From: Candidatus Desulfofervidaceae bacterium
GTDB lineage: Bacteria; Desulfobacterota; Desulfofervidia; Desulfofervidales; Desulfofervidaceae
NCBI GenBank assembly: GCA_027064585.1
Contig: JAMOPI010000020.1
Span: 1 to 64,000, forward strand
Reading direction: 5' to 3'
DNA: 64,000 nt
The notes under the pieces were generated by a model. The model was not told where the DNA came from, made no database searches, and was given only the letters and a program-made list of their open reading frames with translations. Positions 54,648-63,209 of this stretch are shown piece after piece; positions within the stretch are counted from its first letter, which is position 1; each line of letters opens with the position of its first letter. The translations under genes were made by a program, and so were the position numbers.

Positions 54648-56302
54648 TACATCTTTTCTGGAGCAGATACACCTAAAAGGTTAAGGCCAGTCTTTATCAC
54701 TGTTTTTACTGCCTGGGCCAAGGCAAACCGGGCCTGAGCAATGGGGTCTGGCATACCTAAAATGCGGTGTTTATTGTAATAGCGGTGGAATTCACCGGCC
54801 AGCTCGGTCAGGTAATAGGGTAAGCGGTGTGGTTCTAGGGTTCTGGCTGCCCCTTCTATGACCTCTGGAAACTGGGCAAGCATCTTCATGAGCCTTACTT
54901 CCTCAGGTTCGGTAAGGGGTGAGAGGTCTATTTCCTCTAAAGGCGGAAAGGAAATCCCCTTTTCCTTGGCCATCTTTTCGATACTACATACACGCGCATG
55001 GGCATATTGCACATAAAACACGGGATTTTCCATGTTTTGGCTTTTGGCCACCTCTAGATCAAAATCCAGATGGCTATCACAAGAGCGGGTAAGAAAGATA
55101 AAACGGGCGGCGTCTTTACCCACTTCTTCCAACACCTCCTTTAAAGGCACAAACTCACCCGCGCGCGTAGACATGGCTACTGGCTTGCCTCCGCGTTTTA
55201 GGTGCACAAGTTGAATCAGCAAAATTTGCAACTTCTCCGGATCATACCCCATTGCCTGCATGCCTGCCTTTACCCTGGCGACATAACCGTGATGATCTGC
55301 GCCCCAGATATCTACCAAGAGATCAAAACCACGCTCCATTTTATTTTTGTGATAGGCCAAATCAGAGGCAAAGTAGGTCGTTGCCCCATCGGCCTTCACT
55401 AAGACCCTATCCTTTTCATCTCCAAACCGGGAAGAGGCAAACCAAAGGGCCCCATCCTTTTCATAAGCAAGACCCTGCTCTTTAAGCCAAACAAGCAGTT
55501 CTTTAACCGCCCCGCTTTCCACCAAGGTCTTTTCGCTAAACCAGTTATCAAACTGGACGCCAAAGCCATCTAAGACCTCTTTTATCTCCTTTAAGATTCT
55601 CTCTCCCGCGTAACGGGAAAAGGCCAAAATGGCCTCTTCTTCTGGCATGTGCTTGTATTTATCTCCCTCCTTTTCAAAAACCTCCTTGGCCAGATCTTTT
55701 ATGTATTCACCCTGATAAAAGTCCTTAGGAAACGCGTGTTGTTCACCTAAAAGCTCCAGATAGCGCAGATAGACCGAATGTCCTAAAATACGCATTTGCC
55801 GACCAACATCGTTGATATAATACTCCCGACGAACATCATAACCAGCAAAGGCCAAAATATTGGCCAGAGAATCACCTACCGCTGCTCCTCGGCCATGTCC
55901 AATATGTAAAGGTCCTGTAGGATTAGCACTAACAAACTCTACTAAGACCTTTATATTCTGCGGATCACCTCGTCCATAATCCTCTTTTTTGGTGATTATC
56001 TCTTTTACTACTTGCTGCCAGGCGGTTTCTTTTAAAAAGAAATTAATAAAACCAGGCCCGGCAATTTCAACCTTTTCTAGCCAAGCGGTAGCCGGCAGGT
56101 GGTTGACAATCAATGCGGCAATTTGCCTTGGGGCGCGTTTAAGGCTGCGCGTAAGCAAAAAGGCAACATTGGTGGCAAAGTCCCCATGGGCCTCTACCTT
56201 GGGCACCTCAATATTAAAAATGGGAATATCTATCTCTTTCCCTTCCTCCTTTTGCACCTTCCTTAAGGCTGAAAGAATGAGCTCTTTAATCTTCTCCTTC
56301 AT
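54647..56302 (-). CDS. argS: Arginyl-tRNA synthetase
   Basis: Charges tRNA-Arg. The 551-residue protein has the N-terminal Add-1 domain, VEFVSANPTGPLHIGHGRGA (HIGH motif), YYINDVGRQMRILG, YFASDLAYHKNKMERGFD, a KMSKS-equivalent region reading AMSTRAGEFV, and a C-terminal DALR anticodon-binding domain (about 435-551). The missing canonical KMSKS lysine pair is normal for this family. Its start overlaps the small Cys-rich gene by 17 bp. Confidence 0.95.
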   Translation of the reverse strand: MKEKIKELILSALRKVQKEEGKEIDIPIFNIEVPKVEAHGDFATNVAFLLTRSLKRAPRQIAALIVNHLPATAWLEKVEIAGPGFINFFLKETAWQQVVKEIITKKEDYGRGDPQNIKVLVEFVSANPTGPLHIGHGRGAAVGDSLANILAFAGYDVRREYYINDVGRQMRILGHSVYLRYLELLGEQHAFPKDFYQGEYIKDLAKEVFEKEGDKYKHMPEEEAILAFSRYAGERILKEIKEVLDGFGVQFDNWFSEKTLVESGAVKELLVWLKEQGLAYEKDGALWFASSRFGDEKDRVLVKADGATTYFASDLAYHKNKMERGFDLLVDIWGADHHGYVARVKAGMQAMGYDPEKLQILLIQLVHLKRGGKPVAMSTRAGEFVPLKEVLEEVGKDAARFIFLTRSCDSHLDFDLEVAKSQNMENPVFYVQYAHARVCSIEKMAKEKGISFPPLEEIDLSPLTEPEEVRLMKMLAQFPEVIEGAARTLEPHRLPYYLTELAGEFHRYYNKHRILGMPDPIAQARFALAQAVKTVIKTGLNLLGVSAPEKM

Positions 56303-56471
56303 TCTCCTTCTCCTCTACCTTCTCCTCCTTTTCTTTTAAAGTGACATCATAGACAAAATCCGGACACCGAAAACTGCCTGCCTCTTGCTGAATACTAAAC
56401 TTCTTCTTACAAAACTCTCGCCAGGCACACACGGCGCAGAGTTTTACTGGAGATTCAATCGTATCAGACAT
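56286..56471 (-). CDS. Small four-cysteine protein of unknown function
   Basis: A 61-residue protein starting MSDTIESPVKLCAVCAWREF, then CKKKFSIQ and FRCPDFVYDV: a C-x2-C-x5-C...C arrangement suited to a zinc or Fe-S site. The tail is Glu/Lys-rich. GGAGG lies about 9 bp before the ATG. The gene overlaps argS by 17 bp and so is probably co-translated with it. The family is familiar as a small conserved protein of deltaproteobacteria, but no function can be named. Confidence 0.7.
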   Translation of the reverse strand: MSDTIESPVKLCAVCAWREFCKKKFSIQQEAGSFRCPDFVYDVTLKEKEEKVEEKENEGED

Positions 56472-56547
56472 GCTAAAGCCTCCTTGGATAAAAATATACC
56501 TCAATTATAGCAGGCTGAGTCATGGAGATGCAAGGGGAGGGACGAAA

Positions 56548-57246
56548 CTAAACCTTTCCCACATATATACTTACAATCCCACCGGTCAAATAGCGATGTT
56601 TTATTTGGCTAAAACCAGCCTGGCGCATCAGCTGCATCCATTCTTTAGGGGAATAAAATGCCTGAATAGAGGCCGTTAGGTGCTGATAGGCCTCTTTGTC
56701 TTGACTGACTAATCCTCCGATCTTAGGTAAAAGATAATTTAAATAGGCAAAATAAAGGGCCCTGAAAGGAGGGAGGGGTGGATGAGAAAATTCCAAAATA
56801 ACGGCCTTTCCGCCTGGCTTTAAGACGCGTTTCATTTCTTTAAGTCCTTTAAGACGATCGGCAAAATTGCGCACACCAAAGGCCACCATGATGGCGTCTA
56901 CACTATTATCTTTTAAAGGCAAGCAAAGGGCATTTCCCGCTACTGCTAATACATCTTTATCCTGCCACTTAGTTTTCCCATAAATGAGCATGGGCAGGGC
57001 GAAGTCTAAAGCAATGATTTTCCCTTTAAAAGATGTCCATCTCTTTAAGGCCTTGCTCAAAGGCAGGGTGCCAGCACATAAATCCAATACCTTTTTACTT
57101 CCTTCCAACCACCTTACTGCTTGCCAGCGCCAGTAATGGTCAAGCCCCAAACTGAAAAGGGAATTTAAAAAATCATACCAGCGGCTAATCTTACTGAACT
57201 TCTCCTTAATAAACGCCTGATCCGTATGGCGGTCTTTGAGAGACAT
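56548..57246 (-). CDS. ubiE: Demethylmenaquinone methyltransferase (UbiE/MenG)
   Basis: SAM-dependent C-methylation, the last step of menaquinone synthesis. The 232-residue protein shows FSKISRWYDFLNSLFSLGLD, VLDLCAGTLPLSKAL (motif I, with a Thr-Leu replacing the usual Gly-Asp-like part), VAFGVRNFADRLKGLKEM and PKIGGLVSQDKEAYQHL, all characteristic of UbiE/MenG. It lies 42 bp after mqnA, so the cluster covers both ring formation and the final methylation. Confidence 0.93.
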   Translation of the reverse strand: MSLKDRHTDQAFIKEKFSKISRWYDFLNSLFSLGLDHYWRWQAVRWLEGSKKVLDLCAGTLPLSKALKRWTSFKGKIIALDFALPMLIYGKTKWQDKDVLAVAGNALCLPLKDNSVDAIMVAFGVRNFADRLKGLKEMKRVLKPGGKAVILEFSHPPLPPFRALYFAYLNYLLPKIGGLVSQDKEAYQHLTASIQAFYSPKEWMQLMRQAGFSQIKHRYLTGGIVSIYVGKV

Positions 57247-57288
57247 AAAAATCCTTTAGCAAATTAGGTGAAAGATGTCAAATTATGT

Positions 57289-58101
57289 TCAGCTAAAAGA
57301 AGCAAACTCAATTTTAGGCACAACCTTTATCTGCCCGTTTTTTTGAAGATAGGTAAAAAATTGTTTAAGCCCTTCTAAATGTAAGGCAGTTAGATCATAA
57401 TCTAGGTGTTGCCAGTATTGCCTAAGATCAATGGCCTCATGGGCATAAAGCCTAGCCAGTTGTTCAAGATGTGATAGTCCCCATTTCTTAGAAAGACAAA
57501 GAAGACGCCATAGTTCTTTTACCTCTTTTTTCTGCCAGGCTTCTTTTCTTACGGCAAAGACGCCAAAGACAAAGGGCAGTCCTGTCCATTTTTGCCAAAG
57601 TTCGCCTAGGTCAAGCTGATATGGATAAATCCCCTTTGCCTTTATCCTTAAGGCCGCATCTCCGATGGCCAGTCCAGCCACCGCCTGACCGTTTAATTGG
57701 GCAATTTCCCCTGGCCGATACTGGGCCTCAATACAAAAATATTCTTTCAAAAGTAACTTTAAAAGAGCAATAGATGTAGCTGATTGCCGGGTAATAAAGA
57801 TGGGCTGCTTGTGTAATTTTTCAATAGGTACTTGGCTAAAGAGGATGACACTTTTTACCTCCCCTTTAGCAGAAATGGAAAGATCTGGCAATAAAAATAC
57901 TTCTTCATTTAGATCTACATAGGCAATAGATGAAATTGGGGCCATATCACATTCTGCCTTTTTAAGGCGTTCATTTAAACCAGAGGGGACATCTACAAGC
58001 AGCTCAAATTGAATTTCTTTTTGGATTTCTCCCTTTTCTAAGGCATGATAAATAGGCACACAGTTTAAAAAGGGAAACTTGCCAAGTTTTATTTTATCCA
58101 T
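57289..58101 (-). CDS. mqnA: Chorismate dehydratase
   Basis: First step of the futalosine route: chorismate to 3-[(1-carboxyvinyl)oxy]benzoate. The 270-residue periplasmic-binding-protein-like fold opens with KIKLGKFPFLNCVPIYHALEK and continues with PSGLNERLKKAECDMAPISS, ITRQSATSIALLKLLL and AVAGLAIGDAALRI. Its start overlaps the end of the deaminase gene by 13 bp. Confidence 0.94.
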   Translation of the reverse strand: MDKIKLGKFPFLNCVPIYHALEKGEIQKEIQFELLVDVPSGLNERLKKAECDMAPISSIAYVDLNEEVFLLPDLSISAKGEVKSVILFSQVPIEKLHKQPIFITRQSATSIALLKLLLKEYFCIEAQYRPGEIAQLNGQAVAGLAIGDAALRIKAKGIYPYQLDLGELWQKWTGLPFVFGVFAVRKEAWQKKEVKELWRLLCLSKKWGLSHLEQLARLYAHEAIDLRQYWQHLDYDLTALHLEGLKQFFTYLQKNGQIKVVPKIEFASFS

Positions 58102-59288
58102 TTTAACCTGCCCCTTGCGCCTGTGTATATAACCGCTTCTGCCAATTCTTTAAGACCGATGTTTCCTACCAAAGGAAGGAAAATCAGTTCTGCCCATGCC
58201 CCTGGAAACATAGTGCCAAATCTATGTCCCTGCCCCAAGGCCATACTGCCTCGCCAGGTGGCCATTTCCAACAATTCACTGGCTGAGAAGGCATTTTTTT
58301 CATAAAGAAAGACCATTTCTTTAAACAGATTTAAATCCTGATTGCTTGCCAGACTGTCTGTGCCAAGACAAAGAAGAAGCCCACTTTGTTTTAAAAGGGG
58401 CCACGGGGCGTGATTTAAATTTAAATAATAGTTGCTTCGGGGACAAAGACAAATCTTTACACCATAACGCTGCAAAATCCTTATATCTTCTGCGTTTATT
58501 TCCACACAATGCACACATAAAGTCTGTGGGGTAAGTAAGCCAAGCTCGGCTAGATAAGGTACAGGTCTTTTTTGGGGTGGTCTAAAGTTATCTGGCAAAA
58601 GCCCCTTTTCTTCTAAAAGTGCTCTTAAAGCCCCTTTGCCTTCTAATAAAAACTCGTTTTCTGCTTCACTTTCCGCCACATGGATAGAAAAAATTTGTTT
58701 ACGGCTTAAGGCCACTTCCTTTATTTTTGGTAAAAATTCCGGATGAACGCTATAAGGGGCATGCGCAGCTGGATAAATTGGTGATTGGTGGTTAGTTTCA
58801 TGCAAAAATTTCCCAAAAATAGACCATCTTTTGTTTGCTATTTCTTTTTTTAGGCCTAAAAATTCATAAAAAGTAACTTCATTTATTTGCTTGTTTGGAT
58901 TTATCAGCGGGAAGTTTTTGATATTGCCCACAAGCCCTGTGCCTGCCTGTTTAAGCATCTGATGGGCATTCTTTTCTGCTTGCTGCACTTGCTCGGTCGT
59001 GAGAGTTTGCTTTTTCTCAATAACGGCTTTAAGCCAGGTGACAAAGTCCTCTGCGGGCAGGTTTGTAAAAGGAGGAATTTCCAAATGGGCATGGGCATTG
59101 ACCAGGGCAGGCATTAATACACCTTCACCGTGGTCAATTAATTCTCCTTTTATGCCCTTTTCTTTTAGGTCGTCATAAGTACCTGCCCGTAAGATTTTTC
59201 CCTCTGCCACTGCCACCGCCCCATTTTCTATCGGCGGCTGCACAATGGGCAATATCCATTTGGCACGGTGAGTGAAAATTTTATTCAT
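58089..59288 (-). CDS. mqnX: Aminodeoxyfutalosine deaminase (MqnX-type amidohydrolase)
   Basis: Deaminates 6-amino-6-deoxyfutalosine. The 399-residue amidohydrolase shows MPALVNAHAHLEIP (HxH metal site), FSIHVAESEAENEF, LCVHCVEINAEDI and CLGTDSLASNQDLNLFKEM (metal Asp). The start at 59288 follows GGGAG; a start 7 codons earlier is weaker. The family includes other deaminases (cytosine, SAH), but the position between mqnC and mqnA makes the futalosine role most likely. An MNT relic ends at its start codon. Confidence 0.88.
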   Translation of the reverse strand: MNKIFTHRAKWILPIVQPPIENGAVAVAEGKILRAGTYDDLKEKGIKGELIDHGEGVLMPALVNAHAHLEIPPFTNLPAEDFVTWLKAVIEKKQTLTTEQVQQAEKNAHQMLKQAGTGLVGNIKNFPLINPNKQINEVTFYEFLGLKKEIANKRWSIFGKFLHETNHQSPIYPAAHAPYSVHPEFLPKIKEVALSRKQIFSIHVAESEAENEFLLEGKGALRALLEEKGLLPDNFRPPQKRPVPYLAELGLLTPQTLCVHCVEINAEDIRILQRYGVKICLCPRSNYYLNLNHAPWPLLKQSGLLLCLGTDSLASNQDLNLFKEMVFLYEKNAFSASELLEMATWRGSMALGQGHRFGTMFPGAWAELIFLPLVGNIGLKELAEAVIYTGARGRLKWIK

Positions 59289-59455
59289 ATTCTCCCTTTC
59301 TTTGTTCATCTTTGAGAATCTCCTGAATTTGTTTCATAATATAAGACTTTAAGTGAGGACTGATTCCTTCCGGCGTAAGAAGGTCAACCTTTTTACCAAT
59401 GCCTTTTTAACAAAGCAATGATTTTTGGTCTATCAAGACGGTTTTCTTTCTTCAT
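59281..59455 (-). pseudogene. MNT nucleotidyltransferase relic with internal deletion
   Basis: From an ATG with GAGGAGC upstream the frame reads MKKENRLDRPKIIALLKRHW and then stops. One frame over, the sequence continues KKVDLLTPEGISPHLKSYIM to a stop overlapping the start of the deaminase gene. The first part matches the N-terminus and the second the C-terminus of MNT-domain proteins. The catalytic GSx10DxD centre is absent, so a deletion with frameshift is inferred. Confidence 0.65.
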
Positions 59456-59467
59456 TCCTAGCTCCTC

Positions 59468-60520
59468 TTACACCCACTCATATAACATATTTCTCCTCTG
59501 TGGTCTAAAGCCAGCCTGTTTGATTAGGTAGCGCATTTCTTCTTCTTTCATGCGAAACCGCACACCTGTGGCCGCGACAACATTTTCTTCAATCATTAAG
59601 CTTCCCATGTCATTGGCACCAAAAAAGAGGCTTAATTGCCCAATCTTTGCCCCTTGCGTGACCCAAGAGGCCTGAAGGTTAGGCACATTGTCAAGCACAA
59701 TGCGGGCAATGGCCAGAGTTTTTAGGTATTCATACGCCCCTACAGCTCGCAGGTGGCTTAAGGCCGTATTTTTAGGCTGAAAAGGCCAGAGGATAAAGGC
59801 CGTGAAACCGCCTGTTTTGTCCTGTAACTCCCTTATCTTAAGCATGTGTTCTATGCGTTCGGCATAGGTTTCAATATGCCCAAACATCATCGTCGCGGTT
59901 GTTCTTATACCAAGCTGATGGGCCGTTTCCATAACCTTTAACCAAGTAGCACTATCACACTTGCGAGGCGAAAGTTTTTTCCTCACCCGGTCTACCAAGA
60001 TTTCTGCCCCACCACCTGGAATGGAGTTAAGCCCGGCTTGTTTAAGTCTTTTAAGCGTTTCTTCAATGCTTAGGCCTGAGTTTTGAGCAATATGGGCTAC
60101 TTCTGGGGCTGAAAGTCCATGAATCCAGATTTGCGGATAATTGCTCTTAATCCAAGAAAGCAGCTCTTCGTATTCAGCAATCGTCCAGTCAGGATGAAGC
60201 CCCCCTTGCAGTAAAATTTGAATGCCCCCTAAGGCAATCGTTTCTTCTATCTTTTGCGCCAGCTCTTTTTTGCTTAAAACATACGCTTCTTTGTGTCCTT
60301 TAGGCCGCCAGAAGGCACAAAACTTACAACCTGAAATGCAGATATTAGAGTAATTGATATTTCTGTCAACGATATAAGTTACTACCGGCTCTGGATGTAA
60401 ACGCCAGCGCACTGTATCCGCTAAATACCCAAGTTCATGTAAATCCCAGTTAAAAAGAGAAATGGCCTCTTCTTTCTCTATCCGCTCACCCGCAAGGATC
60501 TTTTCTTTAAGTCTTTTCAT
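59468..60520 (-). CDS. mqnC: Cyclic dehypoxanthine futalosine synthase (radical SAM)
   Basis: Radical SAM enzyme that cyclises dehypoxanthine futalosine. The 350-residue protein has NICISGCKFCAFWRPKG with the CxxxCxxC cluster motif, TIALGGIQILLQGGLHPDW, GLNSIPGGGAEILVDRVRKK and HIETYAERIEHMLKIRELQD. It resembles the second radical SAM enzyme mqnE (61329-62426) throughout; the QGGLHP block and overall length favour MqnC here. Its start overlaps hepT by 14 bp. Confidence 0.92.
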   Translation of the reverse strand: MKRLKEKILAGERIEKEEAISLFNWDLHELGYLADTVRWRLHPEPVVTYIVDRNINYSNICISGCKFCAFWRPKGHKEAYVLSKKELAQKIEETIALGGIQILLQGGLHPDWTIAEYEELLSWIKSNYPQIWIHGLSAPEVAHIAQNSGLSIEETLKRLKQAGLNSIPGGGAEILVDRVRKKLSPRKCDSATWLKVMETAHQLGIRTTATMMFGHIETYAERIEHMLKIRELQDKTGGFTAFILWPFQPKNTALSHLRAVGAYEYLKTLAIARIVLDNVPNLQASWVTQGAKIGQLSLFFGANDMGSLMIEENVVAATGVRFRMKEEEMRYLIKQAGFRPQRRNMLYEWV

Positions 60521-60944
60521 CTTTACGCCTCTTTAAGAAGACTAAAATCAGCTCCTTAAAATACTCCATGTCCTTTAAATGCCGTTTAAAGATGCCATAG
60601 ACAATGGCGTCATCTATCTTTTCATAATGGTGCACCAAGATATTTCTAAAGCTACTCATTTGTTTGAACAGGTCTAAGTCCCGTTTGGGGATAATCTCAT
60701 TTTCGGCAAGAACGACAAAAATATCCCGATAACTTTGCGGTGTTCTTAAGCCCTCATCAGAGATAATATGCTGGGCAATGTCCATAATTTCCTCTAAACA
60801 AAGGTGCAATGTCCTTTCTACAAACCGCCTGGCCCGTAAATCATGCTGATAGACTTCCCAGTTAATGTCTTTAGCCGATTTTAAATCATTTATGTATTCC
60901 TGTAGCATTTCAAGTTTTCTTAAAATAAGCGCCCTATCCACCAT
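60507..60944 (-). CDS. hepT: HepT-like HEPN (DUF86) toxin
   Basis: A 145-residue all-helical HEPN protein. SSFRNILVHHYEKIDDAIVY carries the RNxxxH(x)Y active motif of HepT ribonucleases; here it reads RNILVHHY. TLHLCLEEIMDIAQHIISDE is the other conserved helix of the DUF86 group. It is preceded by its MntA partner with an 11-bp overlap and itself overlaps mqnC by 14 bp, so toxin translation is tied to the menaquinone operon. Confidence 0.9.
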   Translation of the reverse strand: MVDRALILRKLEMLQEYINDLKSAKDINWEVYQHDLRARRFVERTLHLCLEEIMDIAQHIISDEGLRTPQSYRDIFVVLAENEIIPKRDLDLFKQMSSFRNILVHHYEKIDDAIVYGIFKRHLKDMEYFKELILVFLKRRKDEKT

Positions 60945-61329
60945 ATCTAAGCCTTACATATTGCTCCTGTAACCAGCGAAAGTCTTCATATTCCTTCATT
61001 GTCCAGACTTTAAATCTGGTTAAAACCTCTTTGTCCTTACAAAACAAGAGCACACCATGTTTTAATACCTGATGCCGCAAAAGGGCCGAGGCCGAATTTA
61101 AAATGACTAAATCTGCCGGCCTTTTTGTTACTTCTTCTATTTCTCCCATAAGCCTAAGCTTATCAATTTTTCCCTTTACCCAGATCGCCACATCTACATC
61201 GCTTTTTTCTGTCTCTTTTCCTTTTGCCTGGCTGCCAAAGAGATAAGCAAAGACAATCTGGGGATGCAGGGAAAGAATGGATGTAAGAGATAAGACAAGT
61301 TCATTTTTAGACATCTTTTCTTTCCGCAT
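60934..61329 (-). CDS. mntA: MntA-like nucleotidyltransferase antitoxin
   Basis: A 131-residue protein with AYLFGSQAKGKETEKSDVDV followed by AIWV, the GSx10DxD nucleotidyltransferase centre. In characterised HepT-MntA pairs the antitoxin adenylylates a Tyr of the toxin's RNxxxHxY motif. The ATG overlaps the mqnE stop by one base (TAATG); a second Met five codons on is an alternative start. The pair separates mqnE from mqnC. Confidence 0.9.
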   Translation of the reverse strand: MRKEKMSKNELVLSLTSILSLHPQIVFAYLFGSQAKGKETEKSDVDVAIWVKGKIDKLRLMGEIEEVTKRPADLVILNSASALLRHQVLKHGVLLFCKDKEVLTRFKVWTMKEYEDFRWLQEQYVRLRYGG

Positions 61330-62426
61330 TAAACAACCCTTTTTGTTACCGCCCTAAACAGTCCGTCTCTTTCTACCGGTTCATAACCTGCCTCTTTGAT
61401 CATAGCTTCTAGCTCGCTTCTGGTCAAACATTGGGGAGAGGTGGCCTGGGCCATGTGGGTGATCTTTTCTTCTATGATTGTGCCGTCAATATCATCGGCT
61501 CCAAAACTTAAGGCCACCTGGGCCAGTTTAGGTGTAAGCATGATCCAGTAGGCCTTGATATGAGGAATGTTGTCTAACATCAATCTTGAAATGGCAATGG
61601 TCTTTAAGTCATCCACGGCCGTTGGGCCTGGTAGATGTGAAAGCTTTGTGTTTTTCGGATGAAAGGAGAGGGGGATAAAGCATAAAAAACCACCGGTTTC
61701 ATCCTGCGCCTCTCTTAAGGCGATAAGATGTTCTAGGCGTTCTTCAATTGTCTCAATATGACCATAAAGCATTGTGCAATTACTTGGTATGCCTAATTGA
61801 TGCGCCAGCTTAGCAATAGAAAGCCATCTTTCAGCAGATAGCTTTTTAGGACAAAGCTCCTGGCGCACCCGGGAAGAAAAGACTTCTGCTCCCCCTCCAG
61901 GTAGCATTTGTAGGCCGGCCTCTTTTAGAATCTGCAAGACTTCTTCTTCAGATTTGCCTGAAATTCTAGCAAAATGGGCAATCTCGGTGACGGTATAGGC
62001 CTTAATCACTACCTCTGGTCTTAACCTTCTAACCATTTTGACAATTTCTACATAATAATCAAAGGGCAAGTCTGGATGCACACTGCCGACGATATGAATT
62101 TCTTTAATTGGTTCTTGCAGGCGCTCTTTTATTTTTTGTTCTATCTCCTCAAGGCTTAAGGTAAAGCCTTCTTTGTGGCCTTTAGGCTTACCAAAGGCGC
62201 AAAATTTACAAAGATTAATGCACTCATTGCTGTAATTTATATGCTGGTTGTAAACATAATACGCCTTTTTGCCATGTAGTCTTTCGCGTTTTAAGTTGGC
62301 CAGATAACCAACGGCCAAAAGTGGGGCCTGATAAAGCCTAAGCCCGTCCTCAAAACTAAGCCTTTTATCCGCCATAACCTTCCTTTCAATGTCCTCTAAA
62401 CCAGCCCTTTTTATCAATTCTTCCAT
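61329..62426 (-). CDS. mqnE: Aminofutalosine synthase (radical SAM)
   Basis: Radical SAM enzyme that joins the mqnA product to an adenosyl group. About 365 residues from the ATG at 62426, which has GGAGGG 8-9 bp upstream. The cluster motif is in NECINLCKFCAFGKPKGHKE; IKEIHIVGSVHPDLPFDYY (VGSxHP) distinguishes it from mqnC, and LQMLPGGGAEVFSSRVRQEL and NCTMLYGHIETIEERLEHL follow. Its start shares one base with the tetR stop (TGATG), so regulator and enzyme are co-translated. Confidence 0.93.
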   Translation of the reverse strand: MEELIKRAGLEDIERKVMADKRLSFEDGLRLYQAPLLAVGYLANLKRERLHGKKAYYVYNQHINYSNECINLCKFCAFGKPKGHKEGFTLSLEEIEQKIKERLQEPIKEIHIVGSVHPDLPFDYYVEIVKMVRRLRPEVVIKAYTVTEIAHFARISGKSEEEVLQILKEAGLQMLPGGGAEVFSSRVRQELCPKKLSAERWLSIAKLAHQLGIPSNCTMLYGHIETIEERLEHLIALREAQDETGGFLCFIPLSFHPKNTKLSHLPGPTAVDDLKTIAISRLMLDNIPHIKAYWIMLTPKLAQVALSFGADDIDGTIIEEKITHMAQATSPQCLTRSELEAMIKEAGYEPVERDGLFRAVTKRVV

Positions 62427-63091
62427 CAATTTGCCCTCCCCTTGCAAGCATCGGCGAGTCCCTTTTTAACCAAAGAAAGCCAAGAGGAGATAATTTCATC
62501 AAGCCTCTTTTCATCGGCCTGATAGATGCCCACCGCATCCAAATAAGGCAAAACATAGGCCTGTAAAAGCCGCTCCATCATGGCATCCAGCATAAAGGCG
62601 GCCATTTCCAGATCAATATCCTTACGGATCTCTCCCTTTTTCTGGGCCTCTTCAAGTAAGGGCAAAAGATATTCCCTTGAATAAAAACGAATGGCCTTGA
62701 TCAAATGCTGCCGTCCTGGCACTCTATCTTCAAAGAGGATCTTTAAATAAATATGATAAATGGCAGGGTGTTCTTTAATAAAACGAATACCGGCCTTTAA
62801 GGAGGCCTTAAGCTTCTCAAAAAAATCACCTTCCGCCGTTTCAATCGGCTTTAATACCTGCTTGGCTAGCTTGATGCCATAAGAAAAGATATAAAGAAAA
62901 AGATGCTCTTTGTTGTGAAAATATTGATAAATAGAGCCCTTAGCAATGCCAAGCCTCTCTACGATGCGGTTGATGCTTGCCTTGTGATAACCGGCCTGGG
63001 CAAACTCCTCTATGGCCACCTCTGTTAATTTGGCCTGCTTTTCTTGAGGCAGACTAAAAAATGTCTTGCGGGGAGTATACTCTTCTTTCAT
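62426..63091 (-). CDS. TetR-family transcriptional regulator
   Basis: A 221-residue regulator with an N-terminal helix-turn-helix (about 15-60: AIEEFAQAGYHKASINRIVE, RLGIAKGSIYQYFHNKEHLF) and a helical ligand-binding C-terminal domain. It is the first gene of the mqn cluster and directly precedes mqnE. An 18-bp inverted repeat lies immediately before its ATG over a promoter, so autoregulation and control of the menaquinone operon are likely (inference). The ligand is unknown. No ribosome binding site is visible, consistent with a very short leader. Confidence 0.9.
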   Translation of the reverse strand: MKEEYTPRKTFFSLPQEKQAKLTEVAIEEFAQAGYHKASINRIVERLGIAKGSIYQYFHNKEHLFLYIFSYGIKLAKQVLKPIETAEGDFFEKLKASLKAGIRFIKEHPAIYHIYLKILFEDRVPGRQHLIKAIRFYSREYLLPLLEEAQKKGEIRKDIDLEMAAFMLDAMMERLLQAYVLPYLDAVGIYQADEKRLDEIISSWLSLVKKGLADACKGRAN

Positions 63092-63109
63092 GATGACCAG
63101 GTAGTCATC
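63092..63109. promoter_or_regulatory. Candidate TetR operator
   Basis: GATGACCAGGTAGTCATC is an 18-bp inverted repeat (GATGAC/GTCATC arms) touching the tetR start codon and overlapping the -10 box of the promoter candidate. This location is typical for autorepression. Confidence 0.6.
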
Positions 63110-63135
63110 TTAATAGGGAGAGCCTAAAAAGTCAA
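63107..63135 (-). promoter_or_regulatory. Candidate promoter of the tetR-mqn cluster
   Basis: On the minus strand TTGACT (63135-63130) is followed after 17 bp by TAAGAT (63112-63107). Transcription would start within about 10 bp of the tetR ATG, giving a nearly leaderless message. Confidence 0.5.
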
Positions 63136-63209
63136 GTTTGGGTTTATTGAGTTCATGGGGTTTATGGGGTTTGTTGAGTTTGTCAGTTTCTGAATGTCAA
63201 GTCGGCACG

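Noticed and set aside
55100-55200. Missing KMSKS in argS
   Set aside because: Most arginyl-tRNA synthetases lack the canonical KMSKS, so it is not evidence of decay.
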